A stretch of 64,000 nt of DNA, from positions 572,419 through 636,418 of the forward strand of contig JAFDZP010000002.1 of the NCBI GenBank assembly GCA_018266835.1, read 5' to 3'. Of this stretch, positions 9,276 to 17,375 are shown piece after piece. Under the pieces are notes generated by a model, which ran no database searches, was not told the DNA's origin, and worked only from the letters and a program-made list of their open reading frames with translations. Source of the stretch: Bacteroidota bacterium (lineage in GTDB: Bacteria > Bacteroidota > Ignavibacteria > Tepidaquicellales > Tepidaquicellaceae). Both the position numbers and the translations under genes were made by a program. Position 1 is the stretch's first letter. Every line of letters begins with the position of its first letter.

Positions 9276-10658
9276 TTAATGTTCTTCTTCTGAATGATGA
9301 TGTGTCGGCTGAGCGCCCGGCACAACTGCTTTTAATTCCGCCAAAGATACTGACGGCATAACTTTCACGAATAATAATAACAATGTGAAGAATAATCCAA
9401 AACTTCCAATTAAAATACCATAGTCAGTCCAAGTTGCTGTAAAACTACCCCAGCTGGAAGGTAGAAAATCCCTTGTCAGCGAGGTTACAATAATTACAAA
9501 TCTTTCAAACCACATACCTACGTTAACAAGCAATACTAATACAAATGTTAATGGAATAGAACGTCTGACTTTTTTAAACCAGAATAATTGCGGAAAGCCT
9601 ACGTTACATGAAATCATTATCCAGTATGCCCAGGCATAAGGACCGAATGCTCTGTTAACAAATACAAAAGATTCAAACTGGTTACCGCTGTACCACGCTA
9701 TAAAGAATTCCATCGCATAAGCATAACCTACCATTGTACCTGTAGCAAGCAAGATCTTATTCATTTTCTCAATGTGATTGACCGTTATGATATTTTCCAT
9801 ATCATAAAGTTTTCTTATTATAATAAGAACCGTAGCAACCATTCCAAACCCTGAGAAAATAGCTCCCGCAACGAAGTACGGGGGAAAAATTGTTGTATGC
9901 CATCCCGGAATAACCGACACTGCGAAGTCAAATGAAACGATTGTATGCACAGATAATACAAGAGGTGTTGAGATACCGGCAAGAATTAAATAAATTCTTT
10001 CATAGTTCTGCCAGTTTCTGTTTGAGTTTTTCCAGCCTAAACTAAGCACAGCATATGCAGCCTTCTTAAATCCGCTGGTTGCCCTTGCTCTCATGAGAGC
10101 AATATCAGGGATCAAACCTATTCCCCAGAATAAAAACGAAATAGTAAAATATGTCGATACGGCAAATACGTCCCATAAAAGCGGAGATGTGAAATTCACC
10201 CATAAAGCATTCTGATTAGGATAAGGAATCAAATATCCTGCAAGCCATGGTCGTCCTGTGTGAAGTAAAGGAAAAATACCTGCCGTCATAACTGCGAAAA
10301 TTGTCATCGCCTCGGCAAATCTTGCAATTGCAGTTCTCCATTTTTGCCTGAAAAGAAACAGAATTGCCGAAATAAGTGTTCCGGCGTGACCAATACCAAT
10401 CCAGAATACAAAATTGACAATCCCAAATCCCCATCCTACCGGATTATTGTTTCCCCACATGCCAATACCATAATACAATGTAAATCCTACGCATACTACA
10501 CCGATTAAAAGCGCAGTATTTGCCATTAGAAATGCAATTAGCCATTTCTTAGAAGGCTTACGCTCCGTAGGGGCAAGCACTGTATTATCGATTTCAGCAA
10601 ACGAAGATCTAGAATCTACAAGTGGTAATTCTTCTGTGTATGTTGAATTAAAAGCCAT
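9276..10658 (-). CDS. actC: alternative complex III subunit ActC (NrfD-like quinol-oxidising subunit)
   Basis: At 460 residues with about ten membrane helices, this is the NrfD/PsrC-type subunit that forms the quinol site of alternative complex III, a functional replacement for cytochrome bc1. Typical segments are visible, such as GWGFGIVNFVFWIGIGHAGT, HTGRPWLAGYLIPYPNQ and the C-terminal PSSWGSFTATWTDYGIL. The C-terminus is His-rich (THHHSEEEH). It is located between actB and the actD-actE fusion, as in other act operons. ATG start at 10658. Confidence 0.95.
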   Translation of the reverse strand: MAFNSTYTEELPLVDSRSSFAEIDNTVLAPTERKPSKKWLIAFLMANTALLIGVVCVGFTLYYGIGMWGNNNPVGWGFGIVNFVFWIGIGHAGTLISAILFLFRQKWRTAIARFAEAMTIFAVMTAGIFPLLHTGRPWLAGYLIPYPNQNALWVNFTSPLLWDVFAVSTYFTISFLFWGIGLIPDIALMRARATSGFKKAAYAVLSLGWKNSNRNWQNYERIYLILAGISTPLVLSVHTIVSFDFAVSVIPGWHTTIFPPYFVAGAIFSGFGMVATVLIIIRKLYDMENIITVNHIEKMNKILLATGTMVGYAYAMEFFIAWYSGNQFESFVFVNRAFGPYAWAYWIMISCNVGFPQLFWFKKVRRSIPLTFVLVLLVNVGMWFERFVIIVTSLTRDFLPSSWGSFTATWTDYGILIGSFGLFFTLLLLFVKVMPSVSLAELKAVVPGAQPTHHHSEEEH

Positions 10659-10717
10659 TAGAAATTTTCAGTAAATAAATTTTTAATTATATATCTGAAT
10701 TAATTATTCAAAAAATA

Positions 10718-13700
10718 TTAGTGCTGTTTTTCTTCTTTTTTGTTTTCTTTGCTGTCAACTTTTTCATGCTTCTCTTCTTCCTGTCCTTCAATTACCAATG
10801 GTTCAAGTATATTTCTTAATTTTGAAATATAAGTCACATTCGGCCTTACTTTAATATCTTCAAGTACTCCGTATCCTAACGGATGCATTCTTTGTTTGTA
10901 GAATTCGGATTTCTTGTCATTCATATCACCGAATGAAATTGCATTTGCAGGACATGCTTCCTGACATGCTGTTTTCACATCGGTACCTCTTACAGTTCTG
11001 CCTTCACCTGACGCAATTTGTCTTGCATCCATAATTCTTTGTAAGCAGAATGTACATTTTTCCATAACCCCTCTTGAACGAACAGTTACTTCAGGATTGT
11101 ACATATAGTTTATGGGTTCAGTCTGGAAGTACCCGTCTCCGACTCTGTCTCTCCAGTTAAAATAGTTAAATCTTCTTACTTTGAAAGGACAGTTATTAGC
11201 GCAGTATCTTGTACCTACGCATCTGTTATAAGCCATTCCGTTTATACCGTCAGGACTGTGTGTTGTAGCTGCTACAGGGCAAACGTTTTCGCATGGCGCA
11301 TTATCGCAGTGCTGACAAAGCATCGGCTGGAAGTTTGCTCTTGGAGCGTCAGGTGTGCCCGCATAGTACCTGTCAATTCTAATCCAGTGCATTTCCCTGT
11401 TAACTTTTACCTGATCTTTACCTACTACCGGAATATTATTTTCAACGTTACAAGCAATTGTACAATAGTTACATCCTGTGCATTTGTTCATATCAAGAAC
11501 CATAGCCCACTTTACACCTGTATAATAAGGATGTAATTTAGTGCTTTCGTTAATACTCGGGAAGCTGTCGAGAGGAATTCCATGAACTTCTTCGTGCTTC
11601 TCCAAGAACTTAGGTTTCTTTTTGTATTCTTCGTAAGTGCCTTCTCTTATAATATCTCTCTTATATTGTAAATCATGTGTAACAGGGTCATCAACTGCAT
11701 GGTGCTCCTGAGTAGAAACTAATTCATATGTGCCGCTGCCCTTTTCAACTTTAACATTATTATAGAGGAATGCTGAAGGACCGTTTGAAGTCATTATTGT
11801 ATAAGTATCAAATCCGTTTCCGGTTCCGATCTTACCTCCGACTTTTCGTCCGCCGCCAAGCTCAATAGAAATCACTTTATCTGCCATTCCTGCCTGAACA
11901 AATACAGGAACTTCCATTGTTAAGCTTCCGTTGGAAACTTTTATTTTATCGTAATCTTTTACGCCTAAATCTTTTGCAGTTGCTATAGAAATTGCTGCAT
12001 AGTTATCCCATACAATTTTGGAAATAGGATTTGGTAATTCCTGTAACCATCCGTTATTTGCATATTTACCGTCAGCTAATGAGTGATGCTTTTGAAGAAG
12101 CAATACGTAATCATTAGTTGAGTTCATTTTAGAATTGCTTACAAATGCATCGGTCATAAAAGCAGGTGCTGCTGCAGGTTTTTCTGAATATGTTACAAAT
12201 CCATCCTGTAAAGCCGCATACCAGTATCTCTTGAAATCCATAGAAGGTTTAATGGAAGTATAAACTGATTTTTCCCAGTTATCCATTAAATATTCATGAT
12301 ATAGTGTATCTCTGTAAGCTTCTTTTTTGCCTGCAGTCCATACAAGCATAATTGCTTCTTTCTGTCTTGTATTGAATAAAGGACTTACAACAGGCTGCTG
12401 AAGTGTTAATACACCTGTTCTTGTTTTGTAATCACCCCATCCTTCGAATGAAGTGTTTATCGGAAGCACGTAATCGCACAAGGAAGAAGTTTCATTGGCG
12501 GTTTCGCACATTGCGATTTTTGTTCTTACATTCTTTAAAGCTTCATCGTAATTATATGTCTTCGCAAGATTAAAAATCGGGTTAACATCTAAGTGAATAA
12601 CTGCATCAATCTGATGGCTTTTCATTCCATTAATTAATGCATCGATATCGTTCTTTGAAGAGAGCGGCATTACTTCAACGCCGGTTGCTTCGTTTGAGTA
12701 TAATTTATTGTTACCTAAAATTTCATTCAAGAAATTAACTGCAATGTGAGTTGACTCAGGCATTTTATCGCCGGCAATCACAATTGATTCACCCATCTTC
12801 TTGCTTAAATCGTTAACTAAGTTATCAACGATTTTCTTATCAAGATTATTTTTCTTTACAAATGCATCTAAATCATTCTTTCCTAATACAGGAGCTACTT
12901 TTCCGTCAGTTGCAAACGCAGAAACCTTTCGTTTTCCTGCGAATTCATTTATCAGACATAAAACAAACTCTTCTATTAAGTCAGTTCTTAATCTCATTCT
13001 GTAATCTGCATTCATACCTGTAATGGTCATTGCGCCTTCAACAGAATACAATCTGTTAAATTCTTTGTCGCTCATTACATCTCTGTTGCCTGCAAATTTT
13101 CTGAGATTTTCAACATGCCCTGCATCCTGGTCTAAGAAATCTGACTCAAGAGCAAGAATTATATTTGCTTCTTCTAATTTTAATACAGGAATGTTTCTTG
13201 TGCCGTAGCATTTCTGCCAGGCAGAAGCTCTTGTGGAGTTATCAAATACTTCGTATGAATATATTTTTGCGTTTGGATATGCAACTACGAATTCATCTAA
13301 AACTTTCTTGAATGTCGGCGAAGCAATTGAGTTCGATACAACTGCAATTTGTTTAGCACTTTTTAGATCTGCAATGATTTTATCATCTATATCTGACCAT
13401 TTTACATTTGCGCCTTTAATCATCGGCTCTTTTAATCTGTCAGGATCATATAAGCTCATTATGCTTGCATGACCGATTGCGCAGATTTTGCCCTGATTAA
13501 TCGGATGCTCAGGATTACCGTCCACTTTTATAGGGCGGCCTTCACGTGTTCTTATTAAAGTACCGCATCCCTGGCTGCATCCTGCACAGGCAGATGCATA
13601 GAAATTCGGACGGCCGACAACAATATCTTCGGGTTTCTTATTATAAGGAATTACTTCACCTTTATCTCTGTAATCATTACATCCTGCTGCTGCAAGAGCT

Positions 13701-13957
13701 GCTGATGCCGAAAATAGAGCAAGGAATTTTCTTCTTGAAAGACCTGACATCTTATTGAGGTCCGGTTTTTCAAGCTGTTCTTTTGTAAACTCAGATTTTT
13801 TCGCTTTTATGAATTCAGGGTCTCTGTAAAGCTCCTTAAAGCTTCTCCAATAATTAACTTCACCTTTAGATTCCTCTTTAATATCACCCTGAGGAACTAA
13901 CTGAATCTCGTCTTCGCTTTTTATCTTATCACTGATATCGAATATTTTTTTATCCAT
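10718..13957 (-). CDS. actB: alternative complex III subunit ActB (molybdopterin-type/Fe-S fusion protein)
   Basis: The 1079-residue protein joins a molybdopterin-oxidoreductase-like domain to a PsrB-like Fe-S domain. A Tat-like motif, SRRKFL at 74-79, precedes a hydrophobic stretch ending AAAGC, so export by Tat and possible lipidation at Cys93 are likely. The N-terminal domain keeps four cysteines (124, 127, 131 and 159). The C-terminal part, after about residue 850, has ferredoxin clusters: CTGCNYCTIAC, CQHCDNAPCENVC, CVGTRYCANNC and CTFC...CQEAC. In known complexes the molybdopterin itself is absent and the Fe-S clusters carry the electrons. The start overlaps the small upstream gene by eight bases. 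Confidence 0.96.
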   Translation of the reverse strand: MDKKIFDISDKIKSEDEIQLVPQGDIKEESKGEVNYWRSFKELYRDPEFIKAKKSEFTKEQLEKPDLNKMSGLSRRKFLALFSASAALAAAGCNDYRDKGEVIPYNKKPEDIVVGRPNFYASACAGCSQGCGTLIRTREGRPIKVDGNPEHPINQGKICAIGHASIMSLYDPDRLKEPMIKGANVKWSDIDDKIIADLKSAKQIAVVSNSIASPTFKKVLDEFVVAYPNAKIYSYEVFDNSTRASAWQKCYGTRNIPVLKLEEANIILALESDFLDQDAGHVENLRKFAGNRDVMSDKEFNRLYSVEGAMTITGMNADYRMRLRTDLIEEFVLCLINEFAGKRKVSAFATDGKVAPVLGKNDLDAFVKKNNLDKKIVDNLVNDLSKKMGESIVIAGDKMPESTHIAVNFLNEILGNNKLYSNEATGVEVMPLSSKNDIDALINGMKSHQIDAVIHLDVNPIFNLAKTYNYDEALKNVRTKIAMCETANETSSLCDYVLPINTSFEGWGDYKTRTGVLTLQQPVVSPLFNTRQKEAIMLVWTAGKKEAYRDTLYHEYLMDNWEKSVYTSIKPSMDFKRYWYAALQDGFVTYSEKPAAAPAFMTDAFVSNSKMNSTNDYVLLLQKHHSLADGKYANNGWLQELPNPISKIVWDNYAAISIATAKDLGVKDYDKIKVSNGSLTMEVPVFVQAGMADKVISIELGGGRKVGGKIGTGNGFDTYTIMTSNGPSAFLYNNVKVEKGSGTYELVSTQEHHAVDDPVTHDLQYKRDIIREGTYEEYKKKPKFLEKHEEVHGIPLDSFPSINESTKLHPYYTGVKWAMVLDMNKCTGCNYCTIACNVENNIPVVGKDQVKVNREMHWIRIDRYYAGTPDAPRANFQPMLCQHCDNAPCENVCPVAATTHSPDGINGMAYNRCVGTRYCANNCPFKVRRFNYFNWRDRVGDGYFQTEPINYMYNPEVTVRSRGVMEKCTFCLQRIMDARQIASGEGRTVRGTDVKTACQEACPANAISFGDMNDKKSEFYKQRMHPLGYGVLEDIKVRPNVTYISKLRNILEPLVIEGQEEEKHEKVDSKENKKEEKQH

Positions 13958-14168
13958 TAGACTTTGTATTTATTGTTCTTTTGACTGCCGAAGGGTTTTC
14001 TTTAAAAACTATAGCTTTTGGCTGTGCCTGAGTGCCTTCTATTTTTGATTTGAAGATCTCAAACGGTAGCTTTGTTAAAGAGTAAACTCCTGCCGCAGCC
14101 GCTCCTGCGTATATAAAAAACTTTTTTCTTGTAATTTTCTTAGAAAAAGAACCTGTATTTTCTTTCAT
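13950..14168 (-). CDS. small Tat-signal-like protein between actA and actB
   Basis: This 72-residue protein starts with ATG at 14168 and overlaps actB by eight bases, so it is a coupled member of the operon. Its N-terminus, ITRKKFFIYAGAAAAGVYSLT, resembles a Tat signal or signal anchor but with an Arg-Lys pair rather than twin Arg. The rest is a short basic tail without cysteines or heme sites. I do not recognise a named family. Position suggests a small subunit or an assembly factor for ActB, whose own N-terminus carries a similar export motif. Confidence 0.7.
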   Translation of the reverse strand: MKENTGSFSKKITRKKFFIYAGAAAAGVYSLTKLPFEIFKSKIEGTQAQPKAIVFKENPSAVKRTINTKSNG

Positions 14169-14198
14169 ATTCTTTGAAGTAATATTAATAAAGATTTC

Positions 14199-14801
14199 CT
14201 ATCTGTGACAAGTTGAACAGTTGTCAGGACCTTTATTAAGCTGAGTAGCTTTTGTAATCTTATTAATGTTGTTGGGGTTTATAACGCTGACGTTTTCATC
14301 AGGAGCTCTGTGACATTGCAAACAGGCACCCATTGTGAGTGATTTTACCTGACCGTTAAGCTCGGTTTCTCTCATATTTCCGTGGCAATTCTGGCAATCA
14401 ATTCCGTTGTTTACGTGTACTGCATGGTTGAAGTAAACAAAATCCGGAGTTCTGTATATTCTTTTCCATTTAAGAGGAATGTTCTTTTCATAGTATTCTG
14501 TTAGCTTAATTATTTCAGGTTTATCTTTTCTTGCAAGTGTGTGGCAGTTCATACAGACATCTACCGATGGAACGCTTGCAAATCTTGATTTCTCTACTCC
14601 AACGTGGCAATATTGACAATCGATTTTCATTGTTCCCGCATGAAGCTTATGGGAATATGCAATCGGCTGGTCAGGCGTATATCCGATATTGTTTCTTTCG
14701 GCAAATGTTGAGTAGTATGTAAGTGCAAATACTGAAGCTGCTACGAAAACTATTATAGGCAGGCGGACTTTGAGATTATAATCCTGTAAAAATTTTTTCA
14801 T
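14199..14801 (-). CDS. actA: alternative complex III subunit ActA, pentaheme cytochrome c
   Basis: ActA is the five-heme c-type cytochrome of alternative complex III. The 200-residue protein has one N-terminal membrane anchor (residues 14-30) and exactly five CxxCH motifs: CQYCH, CMNCH, CQNCH, CLQCH and CSTCH, the last at the very C-terminus. Extra histidines such as SHKLH and FNHAVH are likely distal heme ligands. It is the first gene of the long minus-strand respiratory operon; its promoter should lie in the 292-base gap shared with the divergent beta-lactamase gene. ATG start at 14801. Confidence 0.95.
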   Translation of the reverse strand: MKKFLQDYNLKVRLPIIVFVAASVFALTYYSTFAERNNIGYTPDQPIAYSHKLHAGTMKIDCQYCHVGVEKSRFASVPSVDVCMNCHTLARKDKPEIIKLTEYYEKNIPLKWKRIYRTPDFVYFNHAVHVNNGIDCQNCHGNMRETELNGQVKSLTMGACLQCHRAPDENVSVINPNNINKITKATQLNKGPDNCSTCHR

Positions 14802-15093
14802 TAAAAACTTTTTACGCGTTTATTTTTCGAGTTAATAATATACAAATCAAAGCATTGGGGCTTGAGAGAAACTTAGTGCTTCAAAATCTATATTATTTTT
14901 GGAATTAAAACTATAAGCAACAAAATTACTAAAAATATTTTTAAGTAGTAAGAGAAAAATGCAATTATACTGATACTTTTATTTATATATTGACAGGTAA
15001 CGTTATCTATACGTAGTATAAATAACAGGAATGAAACTTCATTGAATTAAAAATACAATTCTGCGAAATTATTTTCAACTTTAATTTTTTTTA
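14802..15093. promoter_or_regulatory. divergent promoter region between actA operon and OXA-like gene
   Basis: This AT-rich gap separates two divergent genes and must hold the start signals for both. A TTGACA-like hexamer at 14990-14995 is followed by a TATAAAT run at 15017-15023; the spacing is longer than normal, so I do not claim it as a proven promoter. The stretch around 15001-15020 has short inverted symmetry (TACGTA and neighbouring TATA). Nothing coding is visible. Confidence 0.4.
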
Positions 15094-15948
15094 ATGAAAA
15101 TTATTCTTGCCCTAATTATTTCTCTCTCATTTTTCTCCTGTTCAGAAAAAAAAGAAACAACCGGCTCAACAAATAAAGATACGATAACAAAAAATACCTC
15201 TGTAAATTTATCGGATACCGTTAATATAAAAAGACTTTTTGACGATGCAAAACTCACTGGATGTTTTATTGTTTACGACATGCAAAAAGAAAAATATTAT
15301 TATCATGATTCTGCAAGATGTAATAAAGAATTTATACCTGCATCAACTTTTAAAATTCCAAACTCTTTATTTTCACTGGAAGCAGGAGCTGTAAAAGACG
15401 AGAACGAAAAATTGAAATGGGACGGTAAGGACAGGAATCGCGAAGAATGGAATCAGGATACCGATATGAAAATGGCATTCAAATATTCTACTGTATGGTT
15501 TTATCAGGAATGCGCCAGACGTATCGGAGAGAAACGCATGCAGCATTTTCTAGATACACTAAACTATGGCAATAAAAATATGTCCGGCGGGCTTGACCGT
15601 TTCTGGTTGGACGGTGCTATAAGAATAACTGCAATGCAGCAGATAGCTCTGCTTAAAAGAATTTATGATAACAAAGTCCCCTTCGCTCAAAGAAATATCG
15701 ATATTCTAAAAAACATTATGATAATGGAAAAGACAGATAACTATACTTTAAGAGCAAAGACAGGAACTGCGATGAATGATAAAGGTGAAGGTGTTGCATG
15801 GTATGTGGGATATGTAGAACGAAGCGGCGGAGTTTATTTCTTTGCGCTTAATATTGATATAAAAGATGATGCGAAGTTTGCAGAAAGAATAGCTTTGACG
15901 AAAAGAATTTTGACTCAGATGGGACTAGGTCCTTTTATAATGAAATGA
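15094..15948 (+). CDS. class D (OXA-like) beta-lactamase, lipoprotein-like signal
   Basis: Class D serine beta-lactamases hydrolyse penicillins and sometimes other beta-lactams in the periplasm. All family motifs are in order: Ser84-Thr-Phe-Lys87 (catalytic Ser and carboxylated Lys), Ser132-Thr-Val, Tyr158-Gly-Asn, Lys222-Thr-Gly and a Trp236-Tyr-Val-Gly box. The length of 284 residues is normal. The N-terminus (ALIISLSFFSC16) is a signal peptide with a lipobox-like Cys, so the enzyme may be membrane-tethered. There is no insertion sequence or resistance cassette around it; codon use looks like its neighbours, so it appears to be a resident chromosomal gene. A penicillin-sensing BlaR domain is less likely because there is no membrane sensor part. 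Start ATG at 15094. Confidence 0.92.
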   Translation: MKIILALIISLSFFSCSEKKETTGSTNKDTITKNTSVNLSDTVNIKRLFDDAKLTGCFIVYDMQKEKYYYHDSARCNKEFIPASTFKIPNSLFSLEAGAVKDENEKLKWDGKDRNREEWNQDTDMKMAFKYSTVWFYQECARRIGEKRMQHFLDTLNYGNKNMSGGLDRFWLDGAIRITAMQQIALLKRIYDNKVPFAQRNIDILKNIMIMEKTDNYTLRAKTGTAMNDKGEGVAWYVGYVERSGGVYFFALNIDIKDDAKFAERIALTKRILTQMGLGPFIMK

Positions 15949-15951
15949 AAA

Positions 15952-15984
15952 AGCCCGTTATGTTTTTTACAATATTAACGGGCT
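15952..15984. terminator. bidirectional intrinsic terminator
   Basis: A 9-bp perfect stem (AGCCCGTTA at 15952-15960 with TAACGGGCT at 15976-15984) flanks a T-rich loop and has A and T runs outside. It lies between two convergent genes, the OXA-like gene and the deoxyhypusine-synthase-like gene, and can serve both. Confidence 0.8.
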
Positions 15985-16007
15985 ATAAGAAAACTATTTT
16001 AATAAAA

Positions 16008-16985
16008 TTACTGTCCTAATATCCACGCGAAAATCAGCGGGGCTACGATCGTAGCATCTGATTCTACTATAAATTTCGGGGTATGAATATCAAGCTTTCC
16101 CCATGTGATTTTTTCATTTGGGACTGCGCCTGAGTATGAGCCGTATGAAGTTGTTGAGTCAGATATCTGACAGAAGTAGCTCCAGAAAGGAACATCATGC
16201 ATTTCCATATCCTGATAAAGCATAGGCACAACGCAGATAGGAAAATCACCTGCTATACCGCCGCCGATCTGGAAAAATCCGATACCTTTACCGCCTGAAT
16301 TTTTTGTGTACCAGTCAGCTAAGAACGCCATATACTCAATACCGCTTTTCATAGTAGAAGCTTTAATCTCTCCCTTAATTACATAAGAAGCAAAGATGTT
16401 TCCCATTGTGCTGTCTTCCCATCCCGGAACAACTATCGGAAGGTTCTTTTCCATTGCCGCAAGCATCCATGAATTCTTCGGGTCAATTTCATAATATTGT
16501 TCAAGCACTCCGCTCTTTAACATTTTATACATGTACTCATGCGGGAAATATCTCTCACCAGAGTCATCAGAGGCTTTCCATAATTTATGAATATGCTTTT
16601 GCAAACGTCTGAAAGCTTCTTCTTCGGGAATACAGGTATCTGTTACTCTGTTGTAATGATTTTCAAGTAAATCCCATTCTTCCTGAGGACTTAAATCTCT
16701 ATAGTTTGGTAAACGTTTATAATGCGAGTGTGCCACAAGGTTCATTATATCTTCTTCCAGATTAGCGCCTGTGCAGCTGATAATAGCAACTTTATCCTGT
16801 CTTATCATTTCAGCAAGTGAGATACCAAGTTCTGCTGTGCTCATTGCGCCTGCAAGTGAGATAAGCATTTTTCCGCCGCTATCAAGATGCGCTTCGTAAC
16901 CTTTTGCCGCATCTATTAACGCAGCTGAGTTAAAGTGGAGGAAGTTTTTTTCGATGAACTGCGAAATAGGACCTCTGGTTTTCAT
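16008..16985 (-). CDS. deoxyhypusine synthase-like protein
   Basis: The 325-residue protein belongs to the deoxyhypusine synthase family, NAD-dependent enzymes that transfer the aminobutyl group of spermidine. The active-site lysine context is kept, with Lys297 in ITWGKL, and the NAD-binding GGG (241-243) in FFQIGGGIAGD is present, as is the DSTMGN block. Bacteria lack the eIF5A substrate, and bacterial relatives are reported to act in polyamine (for example homospermidine) metabolism, so the true substrate is open. The gene stands alone on the minus strand between a bidirectional terminator and a tRNA. ATG start at 16985. Confidence 0.9.
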   Translation of the reverse strand: MKTRGPISQFIEKNFLHFNSAALIDAAKGYEAHLDSGGKMLISLAGAMSTAELGISLAEMIRQDKVAIISCTGANLEEDIMNLVAHSHYKRLPNYRDLSPQEEWDLLENHYNRVTDTCIPEEEAFRRLQKHIHKLWKASDDSGERYFPHEYMYKMLKSGVLEQYYEIDPKNSWMLAAMEKNLPIVVPGWEDSTMGNIFASYVIKGEIKASTMKSGIEYMAFLADWYTKNSGGKGIGFFQIGGGIAGDFPICVVPMLYQDMEMHDVPFWSYFCQISDSTTSYGSYSGAVPNEKITWGKLDIHTPKFIVESDATIVAPLIFAWILGQ

Positions 16986-17161
16986 AATTATATATCTTTA
17001 TTTTATTGTAGAAAGTTGGAAAACGATAAAATAATATTATAAGTCATATAATAAAATGACAAAAGAACTTATTCTGAAATAATTTGTATATTTTTTACGA
17101 TTTTTCAATTTTTGCAATTGATTAACTTTCAGAAAATTGGTATTTTGTTAATTCGTTCTAA

Positions 17162-17234
17162 GGACAGGTAGCTCAGTTGGTAGAGCAACGGCCTGAAAAG
17201 CCGTGTGTCGCCGGTTCAATTCCGGCCCTGTCCA
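17162..17234 (+). tRNA. tRNA-Phe (GAA anticodon)
   Basis: The cloverleaf is complete: acceptor GGACAGG with CCTGTCC, D-arm GCTC...GAGC, anticodon stem ACGGC/GCCGT with loop CTGAAAA (anticodon GAA at 17195-17197), and T-arm GCCGG/CCGGC around TTCAATT. The discriminator is A and CCA is not encoded. A TATTTTG box about 20 bases upstream of the gene could be its -7 element. Confidence 0.96.
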
Positions 17235-17242
17235 CAAATAAA

Positions 17243-17267
17243 AGCCCGTTTATAGCGGGCTTTTTTG
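17243..17267 (+). terminator. intrinsic terminator after tRNA-Phe
   Basis: AGCCCG at 17243-17248 pairs with CGGGCT at 17256-17261 around a short loop, followed by a run of T. It sits nine bases after the tRNA. Confidence 0.85.
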
Positions 17268-17375
17268 TTTTTCCCGCAACCCTCATCGGCTACCATTCTA
17301 CTCAATATTTGAATTTATTAATCAATTCTTTATAGTTACGTTTTTATCAGGCTTGGTAATAATCTATGCACAATT

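Noticed and set aside
10718-13957. Active molybdopterin oxidoreductase
   Set aside because: The locus is clearly an alternative complex III; in that complex the ActB molybdopterin domain is known to lack the cofactor.
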